Shown: piece after piece, positions 15,741 through 22,217 of the stretch | Layout: each line of letters begins with the position of its first letter | Position numbering within the stretch: the stretch's first letter is position 1 | Origin: a virus | Length of the DNA: 26,701 bases | Strand: one strand, 5' to 3' | Virus record (IMG/VR): IMGVR_UViG_3300032296_003182 | Coordinates: 1-26,701 of that record | The notes under the pieces: generated by a model | Told to the model about the DNA's origin: nothing | The model's input: the letters and a program-made list of their open reading frames with translations, nothing else | The model's database searches: none | Made by a program: the position numbers and the translations under genes

Positions 15741-18140
15741 ATGGAAATTAAAATACCAGAAGATGCAAAAATAAGTAATACACAAACCTCAGACGACGTT
15801 CCAAATATTGCTGCACTAGAAGCTGAATTTAAAACAAATAAAGATAAATCTGGTCCTGGGTTTATTGTTCCAAAAGATATAGCTCAAGGGGATATTATAA
15901 CAGGAATAGATGCTGTTGGAGAAGGGTTAGCTGAATCTTCTGGATCTCTTGGTTTACCGCCATTAATGATTGGAGCAGCAGCTGCTGGGTTTGGATTAAA
16001 AGGAGCAGCTGCTGGTTTGCGAGCAGCAAAATCACTAAAATCAAGTCCATTCGCTAAAAATGTTAGTGATTTCGCAACTGCAGCAAAACAAAAAGTTAGT
16101 TCTGCTACAGACACAATCGGTACTACTGCAAAAGAAACATATAATTCTGTCAGTGATACACTTGGTGCTATATTTAAAAAATCTCCCATTGATAAAACTA
16201 CTCAACAAACTTCAAAAGAAAAATTTGGGGATATATTTAGACCAAATAAAACTACTCAACAAACTTCAAAAGAAAAATTTGATGAGTTTTTCAAAAATGA
16301 AAAACCATTTAACCCAAAAATAGGAAAACCATTAGGTAAGATACCTACCAAAAAACCAATAAGAAATCCATTTAGAGTTAGCGGAAATGTTGGAGGCAGT
16401 ATTCTAGGAGGATTGGCTGGGTTGGGGGCAAGTTTATTTGGTGGTGGTAATAACAATGATCAAAATAGAAATAGTGGAAATTTATCTAACCTGTCAGCAT
16501 TACCAAATTTATCTGCAGCTTTAACATCAATGCCTTCTGGTGGCGATTCAGGAATGGTTGGGGAATCGCATTTTGGGGGAGGTAGCCTCAATGGATTGAC
16601 AATTATGGAAGCATTGTCAAAAATTTATTCTTTATTAGTTGAATCAAACGATGAATTAAGAAAAATCTCAGGTAATACTTCTAGAATGTTAAAACAATCA
16701 GCAAATGCAGACACAGCATCTGATATAGCATCAGCAAATGCAGGAGCAAGAGCAAATGAAACTGGATATGGGTATTCAGCAATAACAAGATCAACCGATT
16801 CAGAATATTTAAAGCCAGATATTGATGCACCTGAAAACAATACACCAGAAAAAGAAAACAAATCAGGATTATGGTCAAAATTAGCTGGTGTGGTTGGAAG
16901 GGGGGTAGGTTGGACAGCTAAAGCTGCTGGGGTCGGGGTGGGATTAGGAGCAGTAGCAGCATCTGATGCACAAGCCAATATTGGCGTAGATTTGCTAAGC
17001 AGAACTTCAAAATTGATGTCTAGCCTTTCTGGTGATAACCAATACGATAGGTTAAAATCAATAATTAAAGAAGGTGAAAGTAGAGGTAATTATTCTGTAG
17101 TATATGGTGGCGGAAAACCGAAAAAAGAATTGACAGAAATGTCAATTCGTGAAGTGTTAGAATATCAAGAAAAAATGCTTCAAACTAGAGATGAAAACGG
17201 TAAAGCACATAGTCCTGTTGGGGCATATCAAATAATTAGAGACACCTTAAAAGAAAATTACGAATTAGCTGGGTTATCATTAGATGATAAATTTACTCCT
17301 GAAAACCAAGATAAAATTGCAGATGTTCTTATTGCTAAAAGAATGCAGCGTTCTGATGGTTCTGCTGAAGGATTTGCTAAACAATTAGCATTAGAATGGG
17401 CATCATTGGGTGACCCTACACAAGAAAATGGAACAAGAAAACCTATACCGTCAAGTGTGGTCATGGCTGCAATCGCGGGGGTAGAAGATGATGAAACTGC
17501 AATTGAAACGCCATCTACTAATAATCTTGACCATGTCTTAACACCATCTGTTGACAATGCTAAAAAATTTGGGTTTTCTAATGAATCTTCTTTGAAATTA
17601 CCTGAAGGAACTTCGGTACTTGACAATGCAATTAAACCAAATCAAACGGTTAGTAAAGTGTTAAACAATTCTGATAAAACGGTAGCATTAACTAACCAAG
17701 AAAATATAACCGAACCTGGCCTACAATTTGGTGGTAAATATTCCAGAAATCCAAACACAGTTATCTCTCAATCAGAATTGTTTAAACCGCAAGAAATGGG
17801 TGTCGACCCAAAAACAGGAGAATTATTTGTTAAATCGAATACTCCTTCTGTAACGCCTATATTTGATGAGTCAACTAATTATGAGAATTTAAGAGAATCA
17901 ACATTAGGTGCATCAAGTATTATAACAGAAAAACCACAAGATCAATCGGCTATGCAAAGCGTAAATGAAAATCTTACTAAAGTTGCACAATTGGTTGCGT
18001 CTAATCAACAACAGCCAGCTCCGCAACCTATGAGAGCTTCTCCACCAGATGCAGCAGGAAATGCTGGCAGTATAATGTCAGTAAGGAATGAAGATCCAGT
18101 GTTGTTAACACTTACATATGGAAATGTAAAAACGGCATAA
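15741..18140 (+). CDS. Large tail protein with muralytic (lysozyme/transglycosylase-like) domain; tape-measure candidate
   Basis: This 799-residue protein has a Gly/Ala-rich hydrophobic segment at residues 70-95, a linker with an exact 18-residue tandem repeat (TTQQTSKEKF units near 153 and 171), another hydrophobic Gly/Ala stretch near 215-235, and a third near 385-415. Residues about 436-575 look like a cell-wall hydrolase of the lambda R type (GH104-like): IIKEGESRGNYSVVYGGG, with Glu as the likely acid, then SPVGAYQIIRDTLKE, DKFTPENQDKIADVLIAKRM and LALEWASLGDP. The position after gp26 and next to the gp54 group fits the tape measure (T4 gp29, 590 residues) or a hub-associated lysozyme. 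It may replace the lysozyme absent from gp5. Domain call fairly sure, tape-measure role uncertain. Confidence 0.65.
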   Translation: MEIKIPEDAKISNTQTSDDVPNIAALEAEFKTNKDKSGPGFIVPKDIAQGDIITGIDAVGEGLAESSGSLGLPPLMIGAAAAGFGLKGAAAGLRAAKSLKSSPFAKNVSDFATAAKQKVSSATDTIGTTAKETYNSVSDTLGAIFKKSPIDKTTQQTSKEKFGDIFRPNKTTQQTSKEKFDEFFKNEKPFNPKIGKPLGKIPTKKPIRNPFRVSGNVGGSILGGLAGLGASLFGGGNNNDQNRNSGNLSNLSALPNLSAALTSMPSGGDSGMVGESHFGGGSLNGLTIMEALSKIYSLLVESNDELRKISGNTSRMLKQSANADTASDIASANAGARANETGYGYSAITRSTDSEYLKPDIDAPENNTPEKENKSGLWSKLAGVVGRGVGWTAKAAGVGVGLGAVAASDAQANIGVDLLSRTSKLMSSLSGDNQYDRLKSIIKEGESRGNYSVVYGGGKPKKELTEMSIREVLEYQEKMLQTRDENGKAHSPVGAYQIIRDTLKENYELAGLSLDDKFTPENQDKIADVLIAKRMQRSDGSAEGFAKQLALEWASLGDPTQENGTRKPIPSSVVMAAIAGVEDDETAIETPSTNNLDHVLTPSVDNAKKFGFSNESSLKLPEGTSVLDNAIKPNQTVSKVLNNSDKTVALTNQENITEPGLQFGGKYSRNPNTVISQSELFKPQEMGVDPKTGELFVKSNTPSVTPIFDESTNYENLRESTLGASSIITEKPQDQSAMQSVNENLTKVAQLVASNQQQPAPQPMRASPPDAAGNAGSIMSVRNEDPVLLTLTYGNVKTA
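16192..16281 (+). repeat. 54-bp-period tandem repeat inside the 799-residue tail gene
   Basis: A 36-base sequence at 16192-16227 (beginning ATAAAACTACTCAACAAACT) recurs exactly at 16246-16281, giving a period of 54 bases, or 18 codons, in frame. It encodes two KTTQQTSKEKF units in a linker region. Base-perfect identity suggests a recent duplication. Confidence 0.9.
17121..17148 (-). terminator. Antisense intrinsic terminator inside the tail gene
   Basis: Bases 17127-17135 and 17140-17148 are a perfect 9-base inverted repeat (GAATTGACA / TGTCAATTC) with a 4-base loop. Read on the minus strand, the hairpin is followed at once by six T (17126-17121), the layout of a Rho-independent terminator. 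No T run follows on the plus strand. It would stop minus-strand transcripts leaking past the gp32 end. Confidence 0.6.
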
Positions 18141-18145
18141 AAAAA

Positions 18146-18161
18146 GGGAGCCGAAGCTCCC
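18146..18161. terminator. Bidirectional terminator between convergent genes
   Basis: GGGAGC-CGAA-GCTCCC is a perfect 6-base stem with a stable four-base loop, flanked by an A run on the left and TTT on the right. It sits between the stop of the plus-strand tail gene (18140) and the stop of minus-strand gp32 (18171). The A/T flanks allow termination in both directions. Confidence 0.88.
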
Positions 18162-18170
18162 TTTCATATA

Positions 18171-19112
18171 TTAGTCGTCGCCGACTAACTTACTGAAGTA
18201 AGACATATCATCATCTTCTTCATCGTCAATTACTGCAGTAGAAGCAGCAAAAGAAGCAGTTGTTTTCTTTTCAGCAACTGTGCTTTGGATAAATTGTTCA
18301 TCTTCAACTTCATCAAGAGATTTTGCTGTATAATCTTCAGCAGTTTTATACTTAGCGTTTTGATTTGATTGCCCTAGAACTCTTTTTAGACGAGCTTCTA
18401 ATGTTGCATAGTCTTTGAAATTTTTAGGTTCAAGAATTTCTTTTAAAGAAAATTCACTCTTCCAAACTTTTTCTAGTTTATCATCGTCATCAAATAACGC
18501 TGATGGGCTATCAAATTCAGCTAAATCATAATTTTGGTAACCATCTACTTTACGAATTTTTAATTTAAAATTCGCACCTTCCCATAAATCAAATGGATCA
18601 ATAGGTTTATCATCTTCAAATTGTGGGTTCATCGCTTGAGTAATTTTCTCAAAGATTTTTTTACCAAACACATATTTAAATGTTTTACCTTCATTTTCTG
18701 GGTGTTTAGTATCTTTGATTACATAAATATTAGAAACATAATGTAATCTACGTTTTTGTTTTCTGGCTTGTTCTTTATTAGATTCAATACCAGTTTCCCA
18801 TAATTCTGAATTGTATTTACCTAGAGGGTCATCTAGGCCAATTGAAGTTAATGATTTTTCGATATACCAACCACCTGGACCTTGGAAACCGTGATCGTAA
18901 TATTTAACCCATGGTAAACCATCCGATTCAACATCTTGTGGAGGAGTAGGAAGAAAACGAATTACAGCGTAACCGTTACCTGATTTATCAAGTTCACATT
19001 TCCAATATTCATTAGAATCATCATTTTGATTATTAGAAGACATAGATTCAACAGCTTTCGCTAATTTATCTAAATTTGAACCTGATTGTTTTTTTAATTT
19101 ACTAAAATCCAT
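18171..19112 (-). CDS. 32: gp32-like single-stranded DNA binding protein
   Basis: The chosen start is the ATG at 19112, with ribosome site AAAGGTG and the N-terminus MDFSKLKKQSGSNLDKLAK; the open frame extends to 19181, but the extra part is the leader. The 313-residue product has the gp32 layout: basic N-terminal cooperativity region (LAST-like KLKKQSGS), core (GNGYAVIRFLP, YYDHGFQGPGGWYIEKS, NIYVIKDTKHPENEGKTFKY, VFGKKIFEKI, WEGANFKLKI) and an acidic tail ending DDEEDDD...VGDD that recruits replication partners. Of the four zinc ligands of T4 gp32 (His64, Cys77, Cys87, Cys90), only the His in DHGF has a counterpart; the region after WYIEK has no Cys. It follows gp59 and gp33, as in T4. Confidence 0.93.
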   Translation of the reverse strand: MDFSKLKKQSGSNLDKLAKAVESMSSNNQNDDSNEYWKCELDKSGNGYAVIRFLPTPPQDVESDGLPWVKYYDHGFQGPGGWYIEKSLTSIGLDDPLGKYNSELWETGIESNKEQARKQKRRLHYVSNIYVIKDTKHPENEGKTFKYVFGKKIFEKITQAMNPQFEDDKPIDPFDLWEGANFKLKIRKVDGYQNYDLAEFDSPSALFDDDDKLEKVWKSEFSLKEILEPKNFKDYATLEARLKRVLGQSNQNAKYKTAEDYTAKSLDEVEDEQFIQSTVAEKKTTASFAASTAVIDDEEDDDMSYFSKLVGDD

Positions 19113-19136
19113 ATAAACACCTTTATTAACATTTGA

Positions 19137-19169
19137 TTTAAACAACGTATAGACAACATATATACAACG
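19137..19169 (-). repeat. Three 11-base tandem repeats in the gp32 leader
   Basis: On the plus strand the units are TTTAAACAACG, TATAGACAACA and TATATACAACG, starting at 19137, 19148 and 19159. On the minus strand, which is the mRNA sense, they read yGTTGTnTAnA three times. They fill most of the space between the gp59 stop (19174) and the gp32 start. A regulatory binding role is inferred from the known autogenous control of T4 gp32. Confidence 0.7.
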
Positions 19170-19173
19170 TATT

Positions 19174-19767
19174 TTACGCAAATTCCTTTACAGTTTCAAT
19201 TAAAGTTTTTTTGAATTTGCTTTTGTCATACTCTAAGAATGGCTTGTATTTCAACATTTTTGTTTTAACACGAGGCCAAATATAATCATCCTTGATATTT
19301 TTGTCCCATTTAGGAACAAATTCCATAAACTCATTCATAATAATAACAGTTTCCGGAGAAACTTCATCTCTTAACATTTTAGTTAAGAGCAAAGGAAAAT
19401 CATTTGAATCACTTTTAAATAATTTTTTGTGATTTTCTTCACCAAATATATTTATTAAATCATTTTCAAAAATATAGGATAAAGATTGTTGTTTTTTATT
19501 AAAATTTACGAAATTTTCGTGTGCTTCATGAGACAACAAATCTTGAACCCATACGGTTTCATTTTGTAAAAAATTAGCAATAAAGAATCTTTTTAAATCT
19601 TCATCAGAAAATTTTTTACTCAATTTCTCATAAACATATTTATGTTTATTTTTATGGAATTGATCAACAGAATATTTTACTCTACCATGATACTTATTAA
19701 AGTCATAATCTGTTGTAAAGTGTAATTTTAATGCTCTGTAAAGACAGCAACATAGATACGCAGACAT
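19174..19767 (-). CDS. 59: gp59-like helicase loader
   Basis: The start is placed at the ATG at 19767 (MSAYLCCCLYRALKLHF); a TTG at 19779 would add four residues but lacks support, and GGTG lies just before the ATG. The product is about 197 residues (T4 gp59: 217). It follows the gp59 pattern: LYRALKLHFTTDYDFNKYHG (T4: VYKLYLMIKQHMNGKYDVIKYNW), YVYEKLSKKFSDEDLKRFFI (T4: YFFQKLSEKYKLKELALIFI), NETVWVQDL (T4: NQDAWIGDI) and the end KFKKTLIETVKEFA (T4: AKNVFIETVKSC). gp59 loads the gp41 helicase on gp32-coated forks. It is flanked by gp32 and gp33 as in T4 and has its own early-type promoter. Confidence 0.9.
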   Translation of the reverse strand: MSAYLCCCLYRALKLHFTTDYDFNKYHGRVKYSVDQFHKNKHKYVYEKLSKKFSDEDLKRFFIANFLQNETVWVQDLLSHEAHENFVNFNKKQQSLSYIFENDLINIFGEENHKKLFKSDSNDFPLLLTKMLRDEVSPETVIIMNEFMEFVPKWDKNIKDDYIWPRVKTKMLKYKPFLEYDKSKFKKTLIETVKEFA

Positions 19768-19792
19768 TTTTATCACCAAACCTAAAAATCAT

Positions 19793-19821
19793 ATTGTAAC
19801 TTAAAACTGTTAAAAAGTCAA
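19793..19821 (-). promoter_or_regulatory. Early-type (sigma70-like) promoter for gp59-gp32
   Basis: On the minus strand: TTGACT (19821-19816), a 17-base spacer, then TACAAT (19798-19793). Spacing and boxes match host sigma70 consensus well. The -35 box lies inside the last codons of gp33. Transcription would begin near 19786, giving a leader of about 20 bases before gp59. Confidence 0.8.
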
Positions 19822-20034
19822 GCGAACAGATGAACTTTTTATTAAACGTAATGCGATAGCTTCTTCTTCCATCTTACTTTTTAAGGCAGGGGAAATTAAA
19901 GATATAATTGAATCAACTTCCAGTTCTTTTTCTTCACAATAACTTACTATCGCATCAACATATTCAAGTTTATGTATATTCACTTTAGTAAAAATTATAT
20001 TAGAGAATTCATGCATTTTATCAAAATTTTCCAT
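19810..20034 (-). CDS. 33: gp33-like late-transcription co-activator
   Basis: This 74-residue protein matches the C-terminal part of T4 gp33 (112 residues): IIFTKVNIHKLEYVDAIVSY with CEEKELEVDSIISLISPALK and EEEAIALRLIKSSSVRLTF against T4 MVEEFGMSYLEATTAFLEEN, SIPETQFAKFIPSGIIEKIQ and SEAIDENLLRPSVV. gp33 bridges the RNA polymerase beta flap and the sliding clamp for late transcription, with the clamp contact in its hydrophobic C-terminus (here VRLTF; T4 ends DFLL). The protein lacks the extra T4 N-terminal part. The gene overlaps the hydrolase stop by one base (TAATG) with no ribosome site, so it is translationally coupled. Its position between the hydrolase and gp59 repeats the T4 order 33-59-32. 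Confidence 0.75.
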   Translation of the reverse strand: MENFDKMHEFSNIIFTKVNIHKLEYVDAIVSYCEEKELEVDSIISLISPALKSKMEEEAIALRLIKSSSVRLTF

Positions 20035-20528
20035 TAAGCACTCTTTTTTGAATAAAAATTAGATTGACCTAGCTTTGCAGCTAATTTATATTCTCTACTC
20101 CATTTATATCTAGAATGAATACTTTTAAAAAATAATACATCTGGACCAAAATTAGGTAAAGAAACTCGTTTATTTAAAATATCATCAGATAAATCTAAAC
20201 TATTTTCCCAGGAATCGCTGCCATATTTTATTTTAGTTTTGCGCGAGCAAACCCAAGAAAATTGACACAATTTTTTACCGTCATCATAATTTATTTGATT
20301 GACGACACCACAAATTGTTTTTGGAAATTTTTTATGATTAGTTCGATTTAAGACTACTTTGGCAACACCCTTTTTACCAGCAATTGGTTCACCTTTTGCT
20401 TCATGATAAATGACTTTAGCCAAGCATATTTTTTCTGATTCTGTATTTACTTGTTTTGCGAAACTCGCTGTAGGTATTATTAAAATTATAATAGCAAGAA
20501 TGATCGCCTTTTTCGTAATTGAATACAT
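20034..20528 (-). CDS. SleB/CwlJ-type cell-wall hydrolase with signal peptide (putative endolysin)
   Basis: The start is the ATG at 20528, directly after a strong AGGAGA ribosome site; the frame reaches 20555 but the extra codons include that site. The 164-residue protein begins with a Sec signal or signal-anchor (MYSITKKAIILAIIILIIP with an ASFA-K boundary). The mature part is a Hydrolase_2 (SleB) domain: CLAKVIYHEAKGEPIAGKKG, VAKVVLNRTNHKKFP, TICGVVNQ and CQFSWVC, with Glu in YHEAKGE the likely catalytic acid. The family cleaves peptidoglycan glycan strands. The role in host lysis is inferred; export by the host Sec system would remove the need for a large-hole holin. It lies upstream of gp33 in one transcript. 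Confidence 0.85.
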   Translation of the reverse strand: MYSITKKAIILAIIILIIPTASFAKQVNTESEKICLAKVIYHEAKGEPIAGKKGVAKVVLNRTNHKKFPKTICGVVNQINYDDGKKLCQFSWVCSRKTKIKYGSDSWENSLDLSDDILNKRVSLPNFGPDVLFFKSIHSRYKWSREYKLAAKLGQSNFYSKKSA

Positions 20529-20644
20529 CTTTGTTTCTCCTTGAGAAATATTCAAATAAACTGTTGCAGAATATTTCTAATTATGATTAGGACTTTTTCT
20601 TTTCCTGAAAAGCTACTAATTGGTTTAAATTAACTCACAAAAAT

Positions 20645-20671
20645 CATGGTATAAAAAGTATTTATACCATG
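20645..20671. repeat. Perfect 11-base inverted repeat at the hydrolase transcription start
   Basis: CATGGTATAAA (20645-20655) and TTTATACCATG (20661-20671) are exact reverse complements separated by five bases. The repeat spans the late core on the minus strand and begins about where the early transcript should start, so it could be an operator or a 5' mRNA hairpin. Confidence 0.75.
20659..20666 (-). promoter_or_regulatory. Late promoter core, hydrolase-gp33
   Basis: The minus strand has an exact TATAAATA, followed by CTTTTTATACC. It lies about 130 bases before the hydrolase ATG. A late start would suit a lysis enzyme. In AT-rich DNA a chance match is possible. Confidence 0.5.
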
Positions 20672-20679
20672 CAGTATAT

Positions 20680-20708
20680 AGTCTAACCTAAAACTCTTAA
20701 AAAGTCAA
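20680..20708 (-). promoter_or_regulatory. Early-type promoter, hydrolase-gp33
   Basis: TTGACT, a 17-base spacer and TAGACT on the minus strand. The context TGCTTGACTTTTTAAGAG with TTTTAGGTTAGACT nearly repeats the promoter before gp59 and the one at 25332. Confidence 0.75.
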
Positions 20709-20716
20709 GCATTTTT

Positions 20717-21355
20717 TTAAAACTGTTTTCTACGATCTACCAAGTCTTTGATATATGGCCTAATTTGTTTAACAAAAACTTGCGATTTATCGTTTTCAAC
20801 CGCTATAATTGTTACAATTTGTTTAATCATAGTTCCTGTCATTTCCATATAAGCTAGTGCATAAAATGTTTCTTGGAGAAAATAATCATGTATATTTTCT
20901 TCAGTTTTTAATCTTCTAGCATTTTTAAAATCTATTACAGATAAAATACCATCAAATTCAGCAATACAATCAACACTACCAGCAATTTTTAATTTATCGC
21001 TGTATAGACAAGCTTCTTGAGCATGGATATTATTAATTCTATGTAAAACGGGTTTTAGGGAATAAAACATCTCGAGGGCATCTGGCATTCGGCATGACAA
21101 CTGTTTATTGTTGAGATAGTCTTCACACATTTGATGTAAGTTGGTTCCACGTTTAGCAGAATTGTTGGTAATTTTATCTGCAGCATCATAACCTATTCTG
21201 TCACGCCATTCTTTTAAATAAGATTTATCTGATGTAGAACCAAGTACAGTGGTAATAGATGGATAACACCGATGACCTATTTGATAATGGCGTCGTCCAT
21301 CTATGTTTACACGTGGATAAGATGTTATTTCAACTGGTACATGACAAAAATTCAT
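20717..21355 (-). CDS. PD-(D/E)XK exonuclease (Cas4/RecB/MGME1-like)
   Basis: This 212-residue protein has a PD-(D/E)XK core of the Cas4/RecB type: RGTNLHQMCEDYLNN (motif with His, near residue 70), IAGSVDCIAEFDGILSVIDF with the following KNARR (Asp and D-x-K catalytic pair, near 128-146) and QETFYALAYMEMTG (the Q-x3-Y motif). Such proteins are common in marine T4-like phages, where they are named exonuclease or mitochondrial genome maintenance exonuclease-like. They act on DNA ends in recombination or in host DNA breakdown; the exact substrate here is unknown. The N-terminal SITTVLGSTSDKSYLKEWRD segment is also typical of the family. It ends 2 bases from the PhoH side and is likely co-transcribed with phoH. 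Confidence 0.82.
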   Translation of the reverse strand: MNFCHVPVEITSYPRVNIDGRRHYQIGHRCYPSITTVLGSTSDKSYLKEWRDRIGYDAADKITNNSAKRGTNLHQMCEDYLNNKQLSCRMPDALEMFYSLKPVLHRINNIHAQEACLYSDKLKIAGSVDCIAEFDGILSVIDFKNARRLKTEENIHDYFLQETFYALAYMEMTGTMIKQIVTIIAVENDKSQVFVKQIRPYIKDLVDRRKQF

Positions 21356-21357
21356 TT

Positions 21358-22059
21358 TTACAACCCTAGAGATTCCTTGGCGATTAAGTAGTTCTTGACT
21401 AGTCTTGAACGAACACAGTCATCCATAGTAAACTCTACTAAACTGAATTCGTCAAGCTTTTTCATGATATTCAAGAAATCTTTCATACCACTTGTTTCTT
21501 TACGTTCATTTAAATCGCACTGTTTGATATCTCCGGCAAAGATTATTTTAGTACCTTCACCAATCCGAGTAAAAATTGTATTTAATTCATGAAAAGCCAT
21601 ATTTTCCATTTCATCAACAAAGATTAAACAATTAGAATATGTTAAACCACGTAGGAATGATGTTGATTCAAATTCAATAATATCTTTTTGTTTTAAGATT
21701 TCATAAGCATCATCTCTACCAAATAAATCATTTATTATAGATCTATAGGGAGCTTCATATACAGAAATTTTTTCTTTTTCTGATCCAGGTAAAAACCCTA
21801 AATCTCTAGAAGCAACTGCTGAGCGTAGGATAATAATTTTGTTAAAAGTACCTTCATCTAACATTTCTTTTAGACCAAGATATAAACTTAAAAAACTTTT
21901 ACCTGAACCTGCACTACCATATAAAACTAAATTTTTACCTTCATTATAGCAATCAAATACTTTCTCTTGATTATCTGTTTTTGGAGTTATTTTTCTTAAC
22001 TCAAAATTTAAACAGGTAACTTTATTTGTTGATTTTTTTGATTTTTTAGGTCTTAACAT
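21358..22059 (-). CDS. phoH: PhoH-like ATPase
   Basis: This 233-residue protein is a PhoH-family P-loop ATPase: Walker A GSAGSGKS at residues 48-55, ILRSAVASRDLGFLPG, Walker B region LIFVDEMEN and the sensor GEGTKIIFAGDIKQCDL. The KVFDCYNEGKNLVLYG start is typical. phoH is a signature auxiliary gene of marine phages; its role during infection is not settled (RNA helicase/NTPase-like activity or phosphate stress have been proposed). A ribosome site (AAAGGGAAT) precedes the ATG. It lies downstream of a terminator hairpin on the same strand, and I do not see a clear promoter between that hairpin and the start. Confidence 0.93.
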   Translation of the reverse strand: MLRPKKSKKSTNKVTCLNFELRKITPKTDNQEKVFDCYNEGKNLVLYGSAGSGKSFLSLYLGLKEMLDEGTFNKIIILRSAVASRDLGFLPGSEKEKISVYEAPYRSIINDLFGRDDAYEILKQKDIIEFESTSFLRGLTYSNCLIFVDEMENMAFHELNTIFTRIGEGTKIIFAGDIKQCDLNERKETSGMKDFLNIMKKLDEFSLVEFTMDDCVRSRLVKNYLIAKESLGL

Positions 22060-22088
22060 AAATTCCCTTTATAGCTCTATTAAAAATG

Positions 22089-22123
22089 AAAAACCCGCAT
22101 TACCAATTTTTTGGTTAGCGGGT
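22089..22123 (-). terminator. Intrinsic terminator upstream of phoH
   Basis: ACCCGC (22093-22098) pairs with GCGGGT (22118-22123), with an inner ACCAA/TTGGT stem and a TTTT loop. On the minus strand the hairpin is followed by TTTTTC and then ATTTTTA. It would end a short minus-strand transcript starting at the late core near 22206, or antisense reads from the endonuclease region. Confidence 0.8.
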
Positions 22124-22205
22124 CTAGTGATTTTATTCTAAAGTGTACAACTCAAAATTCTCTTGATTACTTCTCATACGATTTAAAAATTGAAAATATT
22201 AAAAG

Positions 22206-22217
22206 TATTTATAAATA
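22206..22217. promoter_or_regulatory. Palindromic bidirectional late promoter
   Basis: TATTTATAAATA gives an exact TATAAATA on the plus strand (22210-22217) and another on the minus strand (22213-22206). The plus copy is 70 bases before the homing endonuclease ATG. The minus copy faces phoH, but a terminator intervenes. Confidence 0.6.

Larger units (their letters stand above)
20529..20716 (-). promoter_or_regulatory. Promoter and leader region of the hydrolase-gp33 unit
   Basis: There is no gene here. On the minus strand an early-type promoter (TTGACT at 20708-20703, 17 bases, TAGACT at 20685-20680) is followed at about +2 to +28 by a perfect inverted repeat, and the late core TATAAATA occurs at 20666-20659. 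The remaining leader of about 115 bases is AT-rich, with one small hairpin (CTTTTC/GAAAAG) and the ribosome site AGGAGA at its end. Confidence 0.7.

Noticed and set aside
15884-16456. Minus-strand frames of 101 and 66 codons and a plus-strand 87-codon frame inside the 799-residue gene.
   Set aside because: All are low-complexity shadows of the sense gene, without ribosome sites or recognisable motifs.
16625-17626. Minus-strand frames of 117 and 122 codons in the tail gene.
   Set aside because: They are antisense to well-supported domains, including the hydrolase motif, and have no start context.
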